From Petrimonas mucosa (GTDB lineage: Bacteria > Bacteroidota > Bacteroidia > Bacteroidales > Dysgonomonadaceae), in the NCBI RefSeq assembly GCF_900095795.1, contig NZ_LT608328.1, positions 2,845,001 through 2,909,000 on the forward strand: a stretch of DNA of 64,000 bases. Reading direction: 5' to 3'. Under the pieces are notes generated by a model. The model ran no database searches. It was not told where the DNA came from and saw nothing but the letters and a program-made list of their open reading frames with translations. Shown piece by piece: positions 31,501 through 40,328 of the stretch (the first letter of the stretch is position 1; each line of letters starts with the position of its first letter). The translations under genes were made by a program, and so were the position numbers.

Positions 31501-33069
31501 TGCAAACTGTTGACGGAAATAGTTGAAGAGACGCTGCTGTTTCCGGGAGAAGAGAGCCAGCGAAACATCATTACCCATGGAGGAGACAGGCTCCTTGCCC
31601 TCGGCAGCCATAGGAACAATCAGATTATCTACATCTTCCACCGAATAGCCGAAGGCGGTCAGCAACGTATCCAGGTGAGGGATCTCATTGTTCACACTCC
31701 TTCCCGACGAGATCTGCTCGAGGTTGCTGCAGTTCTTGTTTAGCCACTCCCTGTACGGAAAAGCATCGGCAAGCGTCTTCTTCAGCTCGTCGTCGGAGAA
31801 GATACGTCCGGTCTTGGTATCTACCATCAACATCTTTCCGGGACGGAGACGTCCACGCGCTTTGATCTTCTCGGGAGCAATCTCGAGCACCCCGGTTTCG
31901 GAAGCGATGATCAGCTGGTCATCGTGTGTCACCGTATATCGCGCCGGCCTGAGTCCGTTCCTGTCCAGCAGACCGCCGGCAAACCGTCCGTCACTGAAAA
32001 GCAATGCAGCCGGTCCGTCCCATGGTTCCATCAACATGCTGTGGTACTCGTAAAACGCTTTCAGGTCGCCCGAAATCGGGTTCTTGTCGTTGAAACTCTC
32101 CGGCACGAGCATGGCCAGGGCATGGGGAAGCGTTTTACCCGACATGACGAGAAGTTCCAAAACGTTATCCAGTGATGCGCTGTCGCTCATGCCTGGCTGC
32201 ACGATGGGAAACAACTCACTCATATCGCCCAGGAGTTCTGATTTCAGGACGCTTTCGCGGCTCTCCATCCATTGGCGGTTACCCCGGATGGTATTGATCT
32301 CGCCATTGTGTCCCAGCATCCGGAAAGGCTGTGCCAGGTCCCATGTAGGGAAAGTGTTGGTACTGAAACGGGAGTGGACCAGTGCTACCCTACTGGTAAA
32401 ATTGGGGTTTGAAAGGTCGGGAAAATAGTCCCGCAACTGTAATGAGGTCAGCATCCCCTTGTAGACCATCTGCCGCGTAGAGAGGGTTACGATGTAGAAA
32501 CTGCGATCGCCCGCCTTACCTGACTCCAAAACGGCTTTCTCGATCTTCTTGCGCAGGATGTAGAGTTTCCGCTCCAGTTCATCCTGAGGGTACCCCCCCG
32601 TAATAAAGATCTGCTTGATGTCGGGCTCGCTGGAGCGTGATATCTCACCCAGACAGGCTGAATTGACGGGAACATCTCTTACCGCGAGCAGATTCAGGTT
32701 CTCTTTTACCGTATAGTCCCGAATCAGCTTGAGGTATTCATCTGCTCTTTGCTTATCCTTGGGAAGAAAGACAAGGCCTGTCCCATATTTACCTTTGGAT
32801 GGGACGGCAATTCCCTGCAAGAGGATAAATTCGTGTGGGATATGAACAAGAATACCCGCTCCATCTCCAGTTTGGTTGTCGGCGCTTTCTGCCCCCCGAT
32901 GTACCATATTCTCGAGTACCTGGAGGCCACACTCAACCGTTTCGTGTGATTTGTCCCCGTTCAACGAAACCACCAGTCCCACGCCACAGGCATCGTGTTC
33001 GTTCTGAAAGGAATAAAGCGACTTTTGCTCGTATTCAGCAATATGCTGGAAAGGATTATCGTTAATCAT
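28537..33069 (-). CDS. gltB: Glutamate synthase (NADPH) large subunit
   Basis: GOGAT large chain: glutamine plus 2-oxoglutarate gives two glutamates. 1510 residues from the chosen start. The class II glutaminase nucleophile is Cys28 (NEHDACGVGLVV), exposed after propeptide removal, as usual for GltB. The FMN/synthase domain has GEGGEDPERY and AKPGEGGQLPGFKVD; the 3Fe-4S cluster is CVMMRKCHLNTC; the C-terminal GXGXG helix domain includes ANDYLGKGLSGGKIVVVPP. An in-frame ATG at 33102 would add 11 residues (MTSGFKKETDR); the shorter start is preferred for a normal propeptide length. Confidence 0.96.
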   Translation of the reverse strand: MINDNPFQHIAEYEQKSLYSFQNEHDACGVGLVVSLNGDKSHETVECGLQVLENMVHRGAESADNQTGDGAGILVHIPHEFILLQGIAVPSKGKYGTGLVFLPKDKQRADEYLKLIRDYTVKENLNLLAVRDVPVNSACLGEISRSSEPDIKQIFITGGYPQDELERKLYILRKKIEKAVLESGKAGDRSFYIVTLSTRQMVYKGMLTSLQLRDYFPDLSNPNFTSRVALVHSRFSTNTFPTWDLAQPFRMLGHNGEINTIRGNRQWMESRESVLKSELLGDMSELFPIVQPGMSDSASLDNVLELLVMSGKTLPHALAMLVPESFNDKNPISGDLKAFYEYHSMLMEPWDGPAALLFSDGRFAGGLLDRNGLRPARYTVTHDDQLIIASETGVLEIAPEKIKARGRLRPGKMLMVDTKTGRIFSDDELKKTLADAFPYREWLNKNCSNLEQISSGRSVNNEIPHLDTLLTAFGYSVEDVDNLIVPMAAEGKEPVSSMGNDVSLALFSRKQQRLFNYFRQQFAQVTNPPIDPIREELVMSLTGYVGAIHQNLLDQIPRLSRIVKVKSPILTNTQFDILLNLRYKGFSAAVLPMLFNPEEGTDGLKKAIDELCLLVEKAVDEGKNYIVLSDRGVDRNHAPIPCLLAVSAVHHYLVEKRKRIQIDIVVESAEPREVMHFALLFGFGANAVNPYLAFALLARKVKTGDIQLDFDTAKKNYIKAINKGLLKVLSKMGNSTLRSYRGAHIFEAIGISSSVLNAYFKGISSKIEGIDLDDIAREVLDPFLEAYRETGDSLRLKNLGQYAYRNDGEYHAWNPETIYRLQIATKTNDYGLFKEYSRMVDDKPNPAFIRDLLDYKRNPIDISEVEPVEKIMKRFCTGAMSFGSISREAHEAMAIAMNIIGGRSNTGEGGEDPERYKKREDGLSTRSAIKQVASGRFGVTAEYLVNADELQIKIAQGAKPGEGGQLPGFKVDKIIAKTRHSIPGISLISPPPHHDIYSIEDLAQLIFDLKNINPEAIVSVKLVSESGVGTIAAGVAKAKADLILISGSEGGTGASPASSIKHAGLPLEIGLAETQQTLVMNNLRGVVRLQADGQLKTGRDIILAALLGAEEFGFATSALIVLGCVMMRKCHLNTCPVGVATQNEELRRRFVGRYEYLVNFFRFLAEETREHLAQLGFRTLEEAVGRSDLLERRHFPDFPKTEKADLSKITFFPGNLTTNALRNVAKQEHKIYDILDRELIGRSAPALDLLIPVEMRMKIRNTDRVTGAMLSGEIARRYGQAGLPEDTIKVTFEGSAGQSFGAFLAKGVTFRIEGDANDYLGKGLSGGKIVVVPPAGSSFKPEENILCGNTLLYGATSGEVYINGVVGERFCVRNSGAIAVVEGAGDHCCEYMTGGRTVVLGPTGRNFAAGMSGGIAYVFDEKGNFDYFCNMEMSELALIEDKEDEKELYRLISTHYSHTGSPLAKRILDNWSENVERFIKVVPIEYKKVLQEEKLMALDKKRQVTSKAEV

Positions 33070-33118
33070 TCTGTCTGTTTCTTTTTTAAAGCCGGATGTC
33101 AAATGAGAAAAAATGGTT

Positions 33119-35314
33119 TTAGCTGATAAAGAGCAGCTCCCTGTACTTGGGAAGCGGCCACATCTGGTTATCCACTATCAGCTCCAACTTGTCGATGTGA
33201 TAACGGATAACATCGAAATAGGGCAGCACGGTATCGTGGTAGGCAATCGCTTTTTCGCGCACATTCTCAATCTTATTGGCCACTTTCCTGGCCTCGACCA
33301 TCGCATCCACGTTGGTTTTGATTCCTGAAATGTGTTTCGCGATATCCACGATCAAGGCAATATCGTCCTTGTTGAGCTCCTCTGCCTCCTTTTCGCTAAA
33401 TACCCCGCGCAGCTTATATACATTGTCCAGTAGCATTGTCTGGTACTTTGTAGCCACCGGAATGATATGATTGATGGAGAGGTCGCCAAGAACGCGGGCT
33501 TCGATCTGGATCTTCTTGGTGTAAGTTTCCCATTTCACTTCGTTCCGGGCATGGAGCTCCCGTTCGCTCAATACTCCAATGGTCTCAAAAAGTTCGACCG
33601 ACTGCTTGCTGAGATAGTTGTCATAGATCAACGGAACACTTGTTTCGCAATCCAGACCGCGTCTTTTGGCCTCAGCTTTCCACTCGTCGGAATATCCGTT
33701 TCCGTCGAATCGGATATACTTGCAAGCCTTGATATAATGACGGAGCGTATCGTAGATCGCCTCCTCCTTTTTCATTCCCGATTTCATCTTCTCGTCAATC
33801 TCTTTTTTGAACTCGATCAGCTGCATCGCTACCGCGGCATTCAATGCCGTCATCGCCGAAGCGCAGTTTGCCGACGAACCTACGGCACGGAACTCAAAGC
33901 GGTTGCCCGTAAATGCGAACGGTGATGTACGGTTACGGTCGGTATTGTCGATCAGCACCTCGGGAATATGGGCAACACCCAGTTTCATCTTCTGAAACTC
34001 ATCTACCGATATCTCGTCATCCTCTGAGCTCTCTTCAATCTTGTCGAGAACGGCAGAAATCTGTGTTCCGAGAAAAACGGAGATAATGGCGGGCGGAGCT
34101 TCATTTGCACCAAGACGGTGTGCATTCTGAGCCGACATGATTGACGCCTTGAGCAGCCCGTTATTCTTGTAAACGGCCATCAACGTATTGACGACAAACA
34201 CGATAAACTGCAGGTTTTCACGCGGGGTCTTGCCGGGAGTAAAGAGACCGACACCGGTATCGGTTCCCAGCGACCAGTTGTTGTGCTTGCCCGATCCGTT
34301 GATTCCGGCAAACGGTTTTTCGTGAAGGAGCAACCTGAAATGATGCTTGGCCGCTATCCTGTCCATCAACGACATAACCAGCAGGTTCTGATCGACGGAG
34401 AGGTTGGTCTCACCGAAAACAGGCGCCAGCTCAAACTGATTGGGTGCCACCTCGTTGTGCCTGGTCTTCAACGGAATGCCATATTTATATGCTTCAAACT
34501 CCACCTCCCTCATGAATGCTGCTACCCTGGGCGGTATCGATCCAAAATAGTGATCCTCCAGCTGCTGGTTCTTGGCACTCTCGTGCCCCATCAATGTCCT
34601 GCCGGTGAGGTGAAGATCGGGCCGGGCATCATAGAGGGCTTGGTCGACAAGGAAGTACTCCTGTTCCCAACCCAGGTAGGAATAGACCTTTTTCACTTTC
34701 GGGTCGAAGAGCCGGCAAACCTCTACTGCAGCCTTGTCAACAGCCGACAGCGCTTTCAACAACGGGGTCTTGTAATCGAGAGCTTCACCCGTATAGGAGA
34801 TGAAAACCGTCGGGATACAAAGGGTATCGTCTACAATGAAGGCGGGCGACGAAGGATCCCAGGCGGTGTATCCCCTGGCCTCAAAGGTATTCCGGATACC
34901 TCCGCTGGGGAAACTCGACGCATCCGGTTCCTGCTGTGCAAGCAATTTACCTGAAAACTTCTCGATGATATCTCCGCCGGGGGCTCCGGCATAATCAATA
35001 AAGCTGTCATGCTTTTCCGCCGTACCGTCTGTCAGCGGTTGGAACCAGTGCGTATAATGGGTTGCACCCATCTCCATTGCCCACATTTTCATCCCCGCCG
35101 CAACATGTTCAGCAATTTCGCGGGGTAGCGTTACTCCTTCATCAATGGCATCCACAATAACTTTAATCGTATCCTTGGACAGGTATTTGGCCATCTGCCT
35201 GCGATTAAAGACATACTTGCCATAATAATCCGACGGTTGTCCCTTGGGAGTCTCTCCCATCACCGGAAGGCGCTTCGATGCCTCCACAATTGCACTGAAT
35301 CTCAAAGTTGACAT
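33119..35314 (-). CDS. glnN: Type III glutamine synthetase
   Basis: ATP-dependent ammonia assimilation to glutamine. 731 residues, the large GS III form typical of Bacteroidales. N-terminal GSIII domain FVFNRRQMAKYLSKDT region; catalytic signatures NEVAPNQFELAPVFGETN and GKHNNWSLGTDTG (ATP-binding). It is the first gene of the run glnN-gltB-gltD-asnB-pyrG, 49 bases before gltB, so the GS/GOGAT cycle is encoded as one unit. A good promoter lies upstream. Confidence 0.97.
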   Translation of the reverse strand: MSTLRFSAIVEASKRLPVMGETPKGQPSDYYGKYVFNRRQMAKYLSKDTIKVIVDAIDEGVTLPREIAEHVAAGMKMWAMEMGATHYTHWFQPLTDGTAEKHDSFIDYAGAPGGDIIEKFSGKLLAQQEPDASSFPSGGIRNTFEARGYTAWDPSSPAFIVDDTLCIPTVFISYTGEALDYKTPLLKALSAVDKAAVEVCRLFDPKVKKVYSYLGWEQEYFLVDQALYDARPDLHLTGRTLMGHESAKNQQLEDHYFGSIPPRVAAFMREVEFEAYKYGIPLKTRHNEVAPNQFELAPVFGETNLSVDQNLLVMSLMDRIAAKHHFRLLLHEKPFAGINGSGKHNNWSLGTDTGVGLFTPGKTPRENLQFIVFVVNTLMAVYKNNGLLKASIMSAQNAHRLGANEAPPAIISVFLGTQISAVLDKIEESSEDDEISVDEFQKMKLGVAHIPEVLIDNTDRNRTSPFAFTGNRFEFRAVGSSANCASAMTALNAAVAMQLIEFKKEIDEKMKSGMKKEEAIYDTLRHYIKACKYIRFDGNGYSDEWKAEAKRRGLDCETSVPLIYDNYLSKQSVELFETIGVLSERELHARNEVKWETYTKKIQIEARVLGDLSINHIIPVATKYQTMLLDNVYKLRGVFSEKEAEELNKDDIALIVDIAKHISGIKTNVDAMVEARKVANKIENVREKAIAYHDTVLPYFDVIRYHIDKLELIVDNQMWPLPKYRELLFIS

Positions 35315-35393
35315 AATGATTCTATTTTAATGAGTTAGCTTCAATATTTTTTATCAGGCCAATATTTTATATCGTTTTGCCAAATTAAACACA

Positions 35394-35425
35394 CAAAGAT
35401 AAACACTTTGATTTTTTTACACAAG
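35394..35425 (-). promoter_or_regulatory. Promoter of the glnN-gltBD-asnB-pyrG run
   Basis: On the minus strand: CTTG (35422-35425, 3 of 4 to TTTG), 20-base spacer, TATCTTTG (35394-35401), a perfect -7 element. Start near 35388 gives a leader of about 74 nt. An imperfect AAAG/CTTT dyad overlaps the -7 region and could be an operator, but this is weak. Confidence 0.6.
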
Positions 35426-35538
35426 ATTTGCGACACTTTTCTTTTATTTTAACTAAAATATATCGTTTTGTTAGTGTCAGCCATCGATTTATTTTATGGA
35501 GAGGAGCCGCTGCCGGTCGTTTACAACCACACCATATC

Positions 35539-35578
35539 AAAAAGGGGCGTGCCGGTAAAAAGTGACACGCCCCCTTTT
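35539..35578 (-). terminator. Intrinsic terminator after dapL
   Basis: Stem built from AAAAAGGGGCGTG (35539-35551) and CACGCCCCCTTTT (35566-35578), 14-base loop, one bulged base. On the minus strand it ends in a U-rich run, so it terminates dapF-dapL; the A/T-flanked symmetry would also work in the other direction. Confidence 0.8.
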
Positions 35579-35597
35579 GCAAAACGCAGATATGAAA

Positions 35598-36812
35598 TCA
35601 GCGCAGCAACCTTCGGGTCGCCTCCACAATCCGCTCCTTCTCCCCAAATGCGGAGAATCTCACAAAGCCTTCGCCTGAGGCGCCAAATCCGGCCCCGGGC
35701 GTGCAGACAATCCCCTTTTCCTTCAGCAGATAATCGAAATAATCCCAACTCCCCATCCTGTCGGGTGTTTTCACCCAGATATACGGAGCATTCACTCCGC
35801 CATAGACACTCATCCCTATCGACTGAAGCGCTTGGCGGATAATACGGGCATTGTCCATATAATAATCAATAAGCGATCTGACCTGTCTCTTCCCTTCCGG
35901 GGTATAGGTTGCTTCTGCAGCACGCTGCACGGCGTAGGATACTCCATTGAACTTGGTGGTCTGCCTCCGGAGCCAGAGTTTATTCAGGGCTACACGCTCC
36001 CCGTTTTCAGAAAGCGCCTTGACAGATTTGGGGACAACCGTATAACCGCATCTGGTTCCGGTAAATCCTGCAGTCTTGGAAAAGCTCCTGAATTCGATCG
36101 CAACCTCTTTGGCCCCATCAATCTCATAAATGGTGTGTGGTACATCCTTCTCCGAGATAAAGGCCTCATAGGCGGCATCGAAAAGGATAACTGCTCCCTT
36201 GTCACGTGCATAATTGACCCAGACAGCCAGCTGCTCCCTTGTAAGCACAGTACCGGTCGGATTATTGGGATAACAGAGATAGATGATATCCACTTTCCCG
36301 GCAGGTAACTCCGGAACAAAACGGTTAGACTCGTTACAGGGCAAATATACCAGGCCGCTCCACTGCCCGTTCAGAAACTGGCCGGCACGTCCACCCATGG
36401 CGTTGGTATCCACATATACCGGATAACTCGGATCGGTAATGGCCACCTTGTTGTCCCGGCTAAAGATATCGCCAATGTTACCAGTATCGCTCTTGGCTCC
36501 ATCGCTAACAAAGACCTCGTCCTCCTCAATTCCAAACGCTTGAAAATCGTTCTCCACAATTGCCTTACGAAGGAAATCATAACCCTGCTCGGGACCGTAT
36601 CCCCTGAACGTGGCCACACTCCTCTGCTCTTCGGCAGCTTTTATCATCGCATCCACGCAGACATCCGGCAGGGGCAGTGTCACGTCTCCGATTCCCATGC
36701 GGATAATATCGACATCTGGGTGTTCAGACCGGTATGCCGATACCCGCCGGGCAATCTCTGAAAAAAGGTAGGTAGCGGGAATTTTAATAAAGTTCTCGTT
36801 TATAGTAGGCAT
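35598..36812 (-). CDS. dapL: LL-diaminopimelate aminotransferase
   Basis: PLP enzyme converting tetrahydrodipicolinate directly to LL-diaminopimelate, bypassing the succinyl or acetyl steps. 404 residues. Family features: IPATYLFSEIARRV at the N-terminus, GIGDVTLPLP, FRGYGPEQGYDFLRKAI, CYPNNPTGTVLT, and the PLP lysine in EFRSFSKTAGFTGTRCGY. An ATG at 36845 would add 11 residues overlapping dapF; MPTINENFIKIP at 36812, 4 bases after the dapF stop, is preferred. It pairs with DapF, the next enzyme. Confidence 0.95.
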   Translation of the reverse strand: MPTINENFIKIPATYLFSEIARRVSAYRSEHPDVDIIRMGIGDVTLPLPDVCVDAMIKAAEEQRSVATFRGYGPEQGYDFLRKAIVENDFQAFGIEEDEVFVSDGAKSDTGNIGDIFSRDNKVAITDPSYPVYVDTNAMGGRAGQFLNGQWSGLVYLPCNESNRFVPELPAGKVDIIYLCYPNNPTGTVLTREQLAVWVNYARDKGAVILFDAAYEAFISEKDVPHTIYEIDGAKEVAIEFRSFSKTAGFTGTRCGYTVVPKSVKALSENGERVALNKLWLRRQTTKFNGVSYAVQRAAEATYTPEGKRQVRSLIDYYMDNARIIRQALQSIGMSVYGGVNAPYIWVKTPDRMGSWDYFDYLLKEKGIVCTPGAGFGASGEGFVRFSAFGEKERIVEATRRLLR

Positions 36813-36816
36813 AAAA

Positions 36817-37659
36817 TCAGTTTTCCAATTCAGTCTCTCCTTCAAATACAGTCACTGCATCTCCAGTCAGGTAGACCCTATTACTCTCTTCGTTCCACTC
36901 AATCTCCAAGCTGCCACCCCTCAATTGCACAGTTGTTTTCCGGTCGGCCACTCCGTTAAGAACGGCCGCAACCACCGCAGCACAGGCTCCGGTACCACAA
37001 GCCATCGTCTCGCCGGCCCCGCGCTCCCAAACGCGCATCTTCAAACCGCCCGGCACCACCTCCACAAATTCGGTATTGGTCCGGTTGGGGAAAAATGGGG
37101 AGTGTTCAATGATCGGCCCGATTACGGGAAGATTGAGCTCATCAATCTTCTCAAGAAAGAGCACAGCGTGCGGGTTCCCCATTGAAAGAGAGGTAACCTC
37201 ATAGATACCATCTTCACCAACCGGCAACGGATATCTTATTACAGGCCACTGTTCAAACGTAGCGGGGATGGAGGGTGCATCAAAAACGGGAACGCCCATA
37301 TCCACAGTTACTTTTTCCACCTTCTTCCTCTCATTCAACCAAAGTCTCAACACCTTGGTGCCGGCCAGGGTTTCCAGCGTAATCTCGGTCTTGTCGGTCA
37401 ACCCCTTCTCGTAAACATACTTCCCGACACACCGCGATGCATTGCCGCACATCTCCGATTCAGACCCGTCGGAGTTGAACATGCGCATCCTGAAGTCACA
37501 TTTTTCAGAAGGCAATATCATGACCAAACCATCGGAACCTACCCCCTTGTGCCTGTCGCTCAACTTCCTCGAGAGCTCCGATGGATTCTCTATCTTTTCC
37601 ACGAAACCGTTGACATAGATATAGTCATTACCGGTTCCATGCATCTTTGTAAATTTCAT
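36817..37659 (-). CDS. dapF: Diaminopimelate epimerase
   Basis: Converts LL- to meso-diaminopimelate for lysine and peptidoglycan. 280 residues. The two catalytic cysteines are Cys71 (EMCGNASRC) and the one in [12 protein letters not shown]-type motif ([15 protein letters not shown]). The start [16 protein letters not shown] is standard. First gene of a two-gene operon with dapL. Confidence 0.97.
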   Translation of the reverse strand: MKFTKMHGTGNDYIYVNGFVEKIENPSELSRKLSDRHKGVGSDGLVMILPSEKCDFRMRMFNSDGSESEMCGNASRCVGKYVYEKGLTDKTEITLETLAGTKVLRLWLNERKKVEKVTVDMGVPVFDAPSIPATFEQWPVIRYPLPVGEDGIYEVTSLSMGNPHAVLFLEKIDELNLPVIGPIIEHSPFFPNRTNTEFVEVVPGGLKMRVWERGAGETMACGTGACAAVVAAVLNGVADRKTTVQLRGGSLEIEWNEESNRVYLTGDAVTVFEGETELEN

Positions 37660-37973
37660 AATGTCTTGTTGATACTTTCTTTTGCTTCACCCATCTCAAT
37701 TATCGCGCAAAATTAATCATAAAGATGAAACTTCACGTTATTAGTGACATTTTTCTTTTTCAATAATACATATTCCAACCATTATTGCGAAAAAAAAATG
37801 CAAAAGAGAGCGATGAGAGCCGTTTTTCACTCGGGAAGAGAAGAGCTGAGCAGAGAGGCTTTGTCAACCCAGCTGCTTTCATTGCTGCATTCGTATGAAC
37901 TTTGAGAAAATTGTGCTACTTTTAATGGCAAAAAATGACCTTGGAGAATAAAACAGCGAGATATACTGATGTC
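37660..37973. other. Divergent intergenic region between dapF and an unknown secreted protein gene
   Basis: 314 bases, no credible ORF. The dapF side has a perfect -7 element, TAATTTTG on the minus strand (37708-37715), without a good -33 match. The plus side has only near matches (TACTTTTA at 37917-37924, TTTG at 37901-37904, too close together), so I cannot name a promoter for the 37,974 gene. Confidence 0.6.
37708..37715 (-). promoter_or_regulatory. Probable -7 element for dapF-dapL
   Basis: TAATTTTG read on the minus strand fits TAnnTTTG; the transcript would start about 40 bases before the dapF ATG. The -33 region has no clear TTTG. Confidence 0.45.
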
Positions 37974-40328
37974 ATGAAGAGAGAAATTGTACTCTGCTTG
38001 CTTTTTTCGGCACTTTGTCTGGGAACCTATTCCCAACCCGTTGAACAGCCTGAGCTCCCGGGGGATCACTCCCCGATTCCGGCCATTGAGTTTACACATT
38101 TCCCCAGCAGGATGCATGCATTCATCTGGCGTAACTGGACAACGGTTCCTGCTCTGCGGCTGGCAGAGGTGTTGAATACGACTGTGGAGAATGTAGAGAA
38201 GATAGCCCTGTCCATGGGACTGGAGAGACAGAAGGGAATTGACCCGATATGGAGCGGTCCCAAAGGCTACATTACTGTATTGAGGCACAACTGGCACCTG
38301 TTGCCCTATGAACAGTTGCTGGTCTTGCTGGGGATGAGCCGACAGGAACTTGCCTGGAGACTGATTGAGGATGACTTTCTTTTTGTAAAGCTGGGTCAAT
38401 TGAAACCTTACTGCACCCCGTTGTATTACCGTGAACCCTCGCTGCAGATGCAACAGCAGGCAGCCAGCATCTCGAATTGGCTAAGGGAGCTTGACAAGGT
38501 CATCGTCCCCGAAACGGCACGTTTTGCATTTACCAGGGATATGTCGTCGGAGGAGAGTGGATGGGAAATGAGAGAAAAGAGTAACCTCGCAATACGGATG
38601 GTCTTCTCCTATTTTGCTGAATTCGGCGATCCGCTGAAAGATCCGGAGATCTCCTCCTATCCCGATTTCCTGTTGAAACGACTCTCCGAAAAGGGAATCA
38701 ATGCCGTATGGGTTCATACGGTACTGCGAACGTTGGTTCCCCCTTCCGGTATCCTTCCCGGAGATGAAGATTATGCAGAGAGGATCGGGAACCTCAACAA
38801 GCTGGTTCAAAGAGCCGACAGATATGGCATAAAAGTCTATCTATATGTAAATGAGCCTCGGGCGATGCCTGAAGAGTTCTTTGACAGCCAGGAGAGAAAA
38901 GAGCTGATCGGAGTAAAGGGAGGACAGGGTGGAGACCTCTACTCCCTTTGCACCTCAAACAGGATCGTTCACGATTGGCTGAGAGATTCGTTTGAAAAGG
39001 TATTCAGCTCCGTACCCGGTTTGGGAGGAGTGTTTACCATCACGGCATCTGAAAACCTGACCAACTGTGCATCGCACGGAAGACATACCCAGTGCGGAAG
39101 GTGCAAGGAGCTCCCCTACGACAAGATTATTGCCGAAGTCAATCGGGCCATATTCGAAGGGGTCAAAAAGGGTAATCCCGCCGCCAATGTGCTTGTATAT
39201 GATTGGGGATGGGACGACAATCAGGCAGAAAAGATTATCCGCCAATTGCCCAAGGATGCCTGGCTCATGTCAGTAAGCGAATGGTCTCTGCCAATTGAAC
39301 GGGGAGGCATTGAATCAAGAGTGGGCGAATACTCCATATCCTCTGTCGGCCCGGGGCCCCGTGCGCTGCAATATTGGAAATGGGCCAGAGAGGCCGGATT
39401 GAAGATTGTCGCCAAGATTCAGGTCAATACAAGCTGGGAAGTGGGTTCTGTGCCCCTGATACCGGCCATGGATCTGATTGCAGAACATGCCGGGAACCTG
39501 TCGGACGAATCGATCGACGGTATCATGTTCAGCTGGAGTGTTGGCGGATATCCTTCCAAGAACATGGCACTGTTTCAGGAGGTGTTCAATAATCCGCAGC
39601 AAGCCGATTTGGTCCGGTTTGCCGCCCGGTACTACGATAAAAAATCTGCTCCCCATATCCGAAATGCATGGCACTGTTTCTCATCCGGATTTGCAGAATA
39701 CCCTTACCATATTGGTACATTGTATAACGGACCTCAACATATGGGGGCAGCCAACCTGTTTCATACCCGGCCAACCGGCTATAAAGCCACGATGGTTGGT
39801 CTTCCTTATGACGACCTGGCATCGTGGCGCGCCATCTACCCTACCGATACCTGGATCGGACAGATCAGGAAGGTGGCTGAAGGATTTGAGCAGGGTTATC
39901 ATGAGTTGGGAGAAGCGTTGAGTCTCTGTGAGAGAAAAAACCGCACATCCATCCGGAGGGAGATGGAACTGGCCAAAGTGATCCATCTTCATTTCTCGTC
40001 CGTTGCAACTCAAGCGACATTTATCAGGGAGCGCAACAAATACCTCGAGGCGACAGAAGAGGCCCGCCGGCTGAACAGCCTCAAGATCATGGAAGAGTGT
40101 GTAAGGGATGAGATGCTCCATGTGAAGGAGCTGCTCCCCCTGGTTCTACGCAATCCTGCCATCGGGTACGAAGCGTCTAACCAATATTTTTATATTCCAC
40201 AAGATCTGAAGGAGAAATACATAAACCTCAACTACACCCTGAAGTGGATAGAAAAGGAGCGAGAAGTTCACTCATATACCGACAGCGACACCGGACCGAT
40301 CAGTCCGGCTCCGGGATCTCCACGATAA
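37974..40328 (+). CDS. Large secreted protein of unknown function, possible glycosidase-like TIM barrel
   Basis: 784 residues with a signal peptide (MKREIVLCLLFSALCLGTYS, then QPVEQPELPG). I do not recognise the family with confidence. The N-terminal 150 residues look helical. The middle has alternating strand/helix segments ending in aromatic or acidic residues (GINAVWVHTVLRTLVPPSGI, KVYLYVNEPRAMP, NVLVYDWGWDD, WLMSVSEWSLP, IVAKIQVNTSWEVGS, IDGIMFSWSVGGYPS), the rhythm of a TIM barrel as in glycoside hydrolases. A tight C365-x2-H368-x2-H371-x2-C374-x2-C377 cluster follows GVFTITASENLTN and could bind metal. The C-terminal part is helical. The start at 37974 (signal peptide) is preferred to the ATG at 37935. 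Its last 61 bases overlap the opposite-strand GH106-like gene, suggesting a carbohydrate context. Confidence 0.5.
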   Translation: MKREIVLCLLFSALCLGTYSQPVEQPELPGDHSPIPAIEFTHFPSRMHAFIWRNWTTVPALRLAEVLNTTVENVEKIALSMGLERQKGIDPIWSGPKGYITVLRHNWHLLPYEQLLVLLGMSRQELAWRLIEDDFLFVKLGQLKPYCTPLYYREPSLQMQQQAASISNWLRELDKVIVPETARFAFTRDMSSEESGWEMREKSNLAIRMVFSYFAEFGDPLKDPEISSYPDFLLKRLSEKGINAVWVHTVLRTLVPPSGILPGDEDYAERIGNLNKLVQRADRYGIKVYLYVNEPRAMPEEFFDSQERKELIGVKGGQGGDLYSLCTSNRIVHDWLRDSFEKVFSSVPGLGGVFTITASENLTNCASHGRHTQCGRCKELPYDKIIAEVNRAIFEGVKKGNPAANVLVYDWGWDDNQAEKIIRQLPKDAWLMSVSEWSLPIERGGIESRVGEYSISSVGPGPRALQYWKWAREAGLKIVAKIQVNTSWEVGSVPLIPAMDLIAEHAGNLSDESIDGIMFSWSVGGYPSKNMALFQEVFNNPQQADLVRFAARYYDKKSAPHIRNAWHCFSSGFAEYPYHIGTLYNGPQHMGAANLFHTRPTGYKATMVGLPYDDLASWRAIYPTDTWIGQIRKVAEGFEQGYHELGEALSLCERKNRTSIRREMELAKVIHLHFSSVATQATFIRERNKYLEATEEARRLNSLKIMEECVRDEMLHVKELLPLVLRNPAIGYEASNQYFYIPQDLKEKYINLNYTLKWIEKEREVHSYTDSDTGPISPAPGSPR

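Noticed and set aside
37827-38453. 208-codon minus-strand frame spanning the region upstream of the unknown secreted protein
   Set aside because: Antisense to a signal-peptide-bearing CDS; composition and start context poor.
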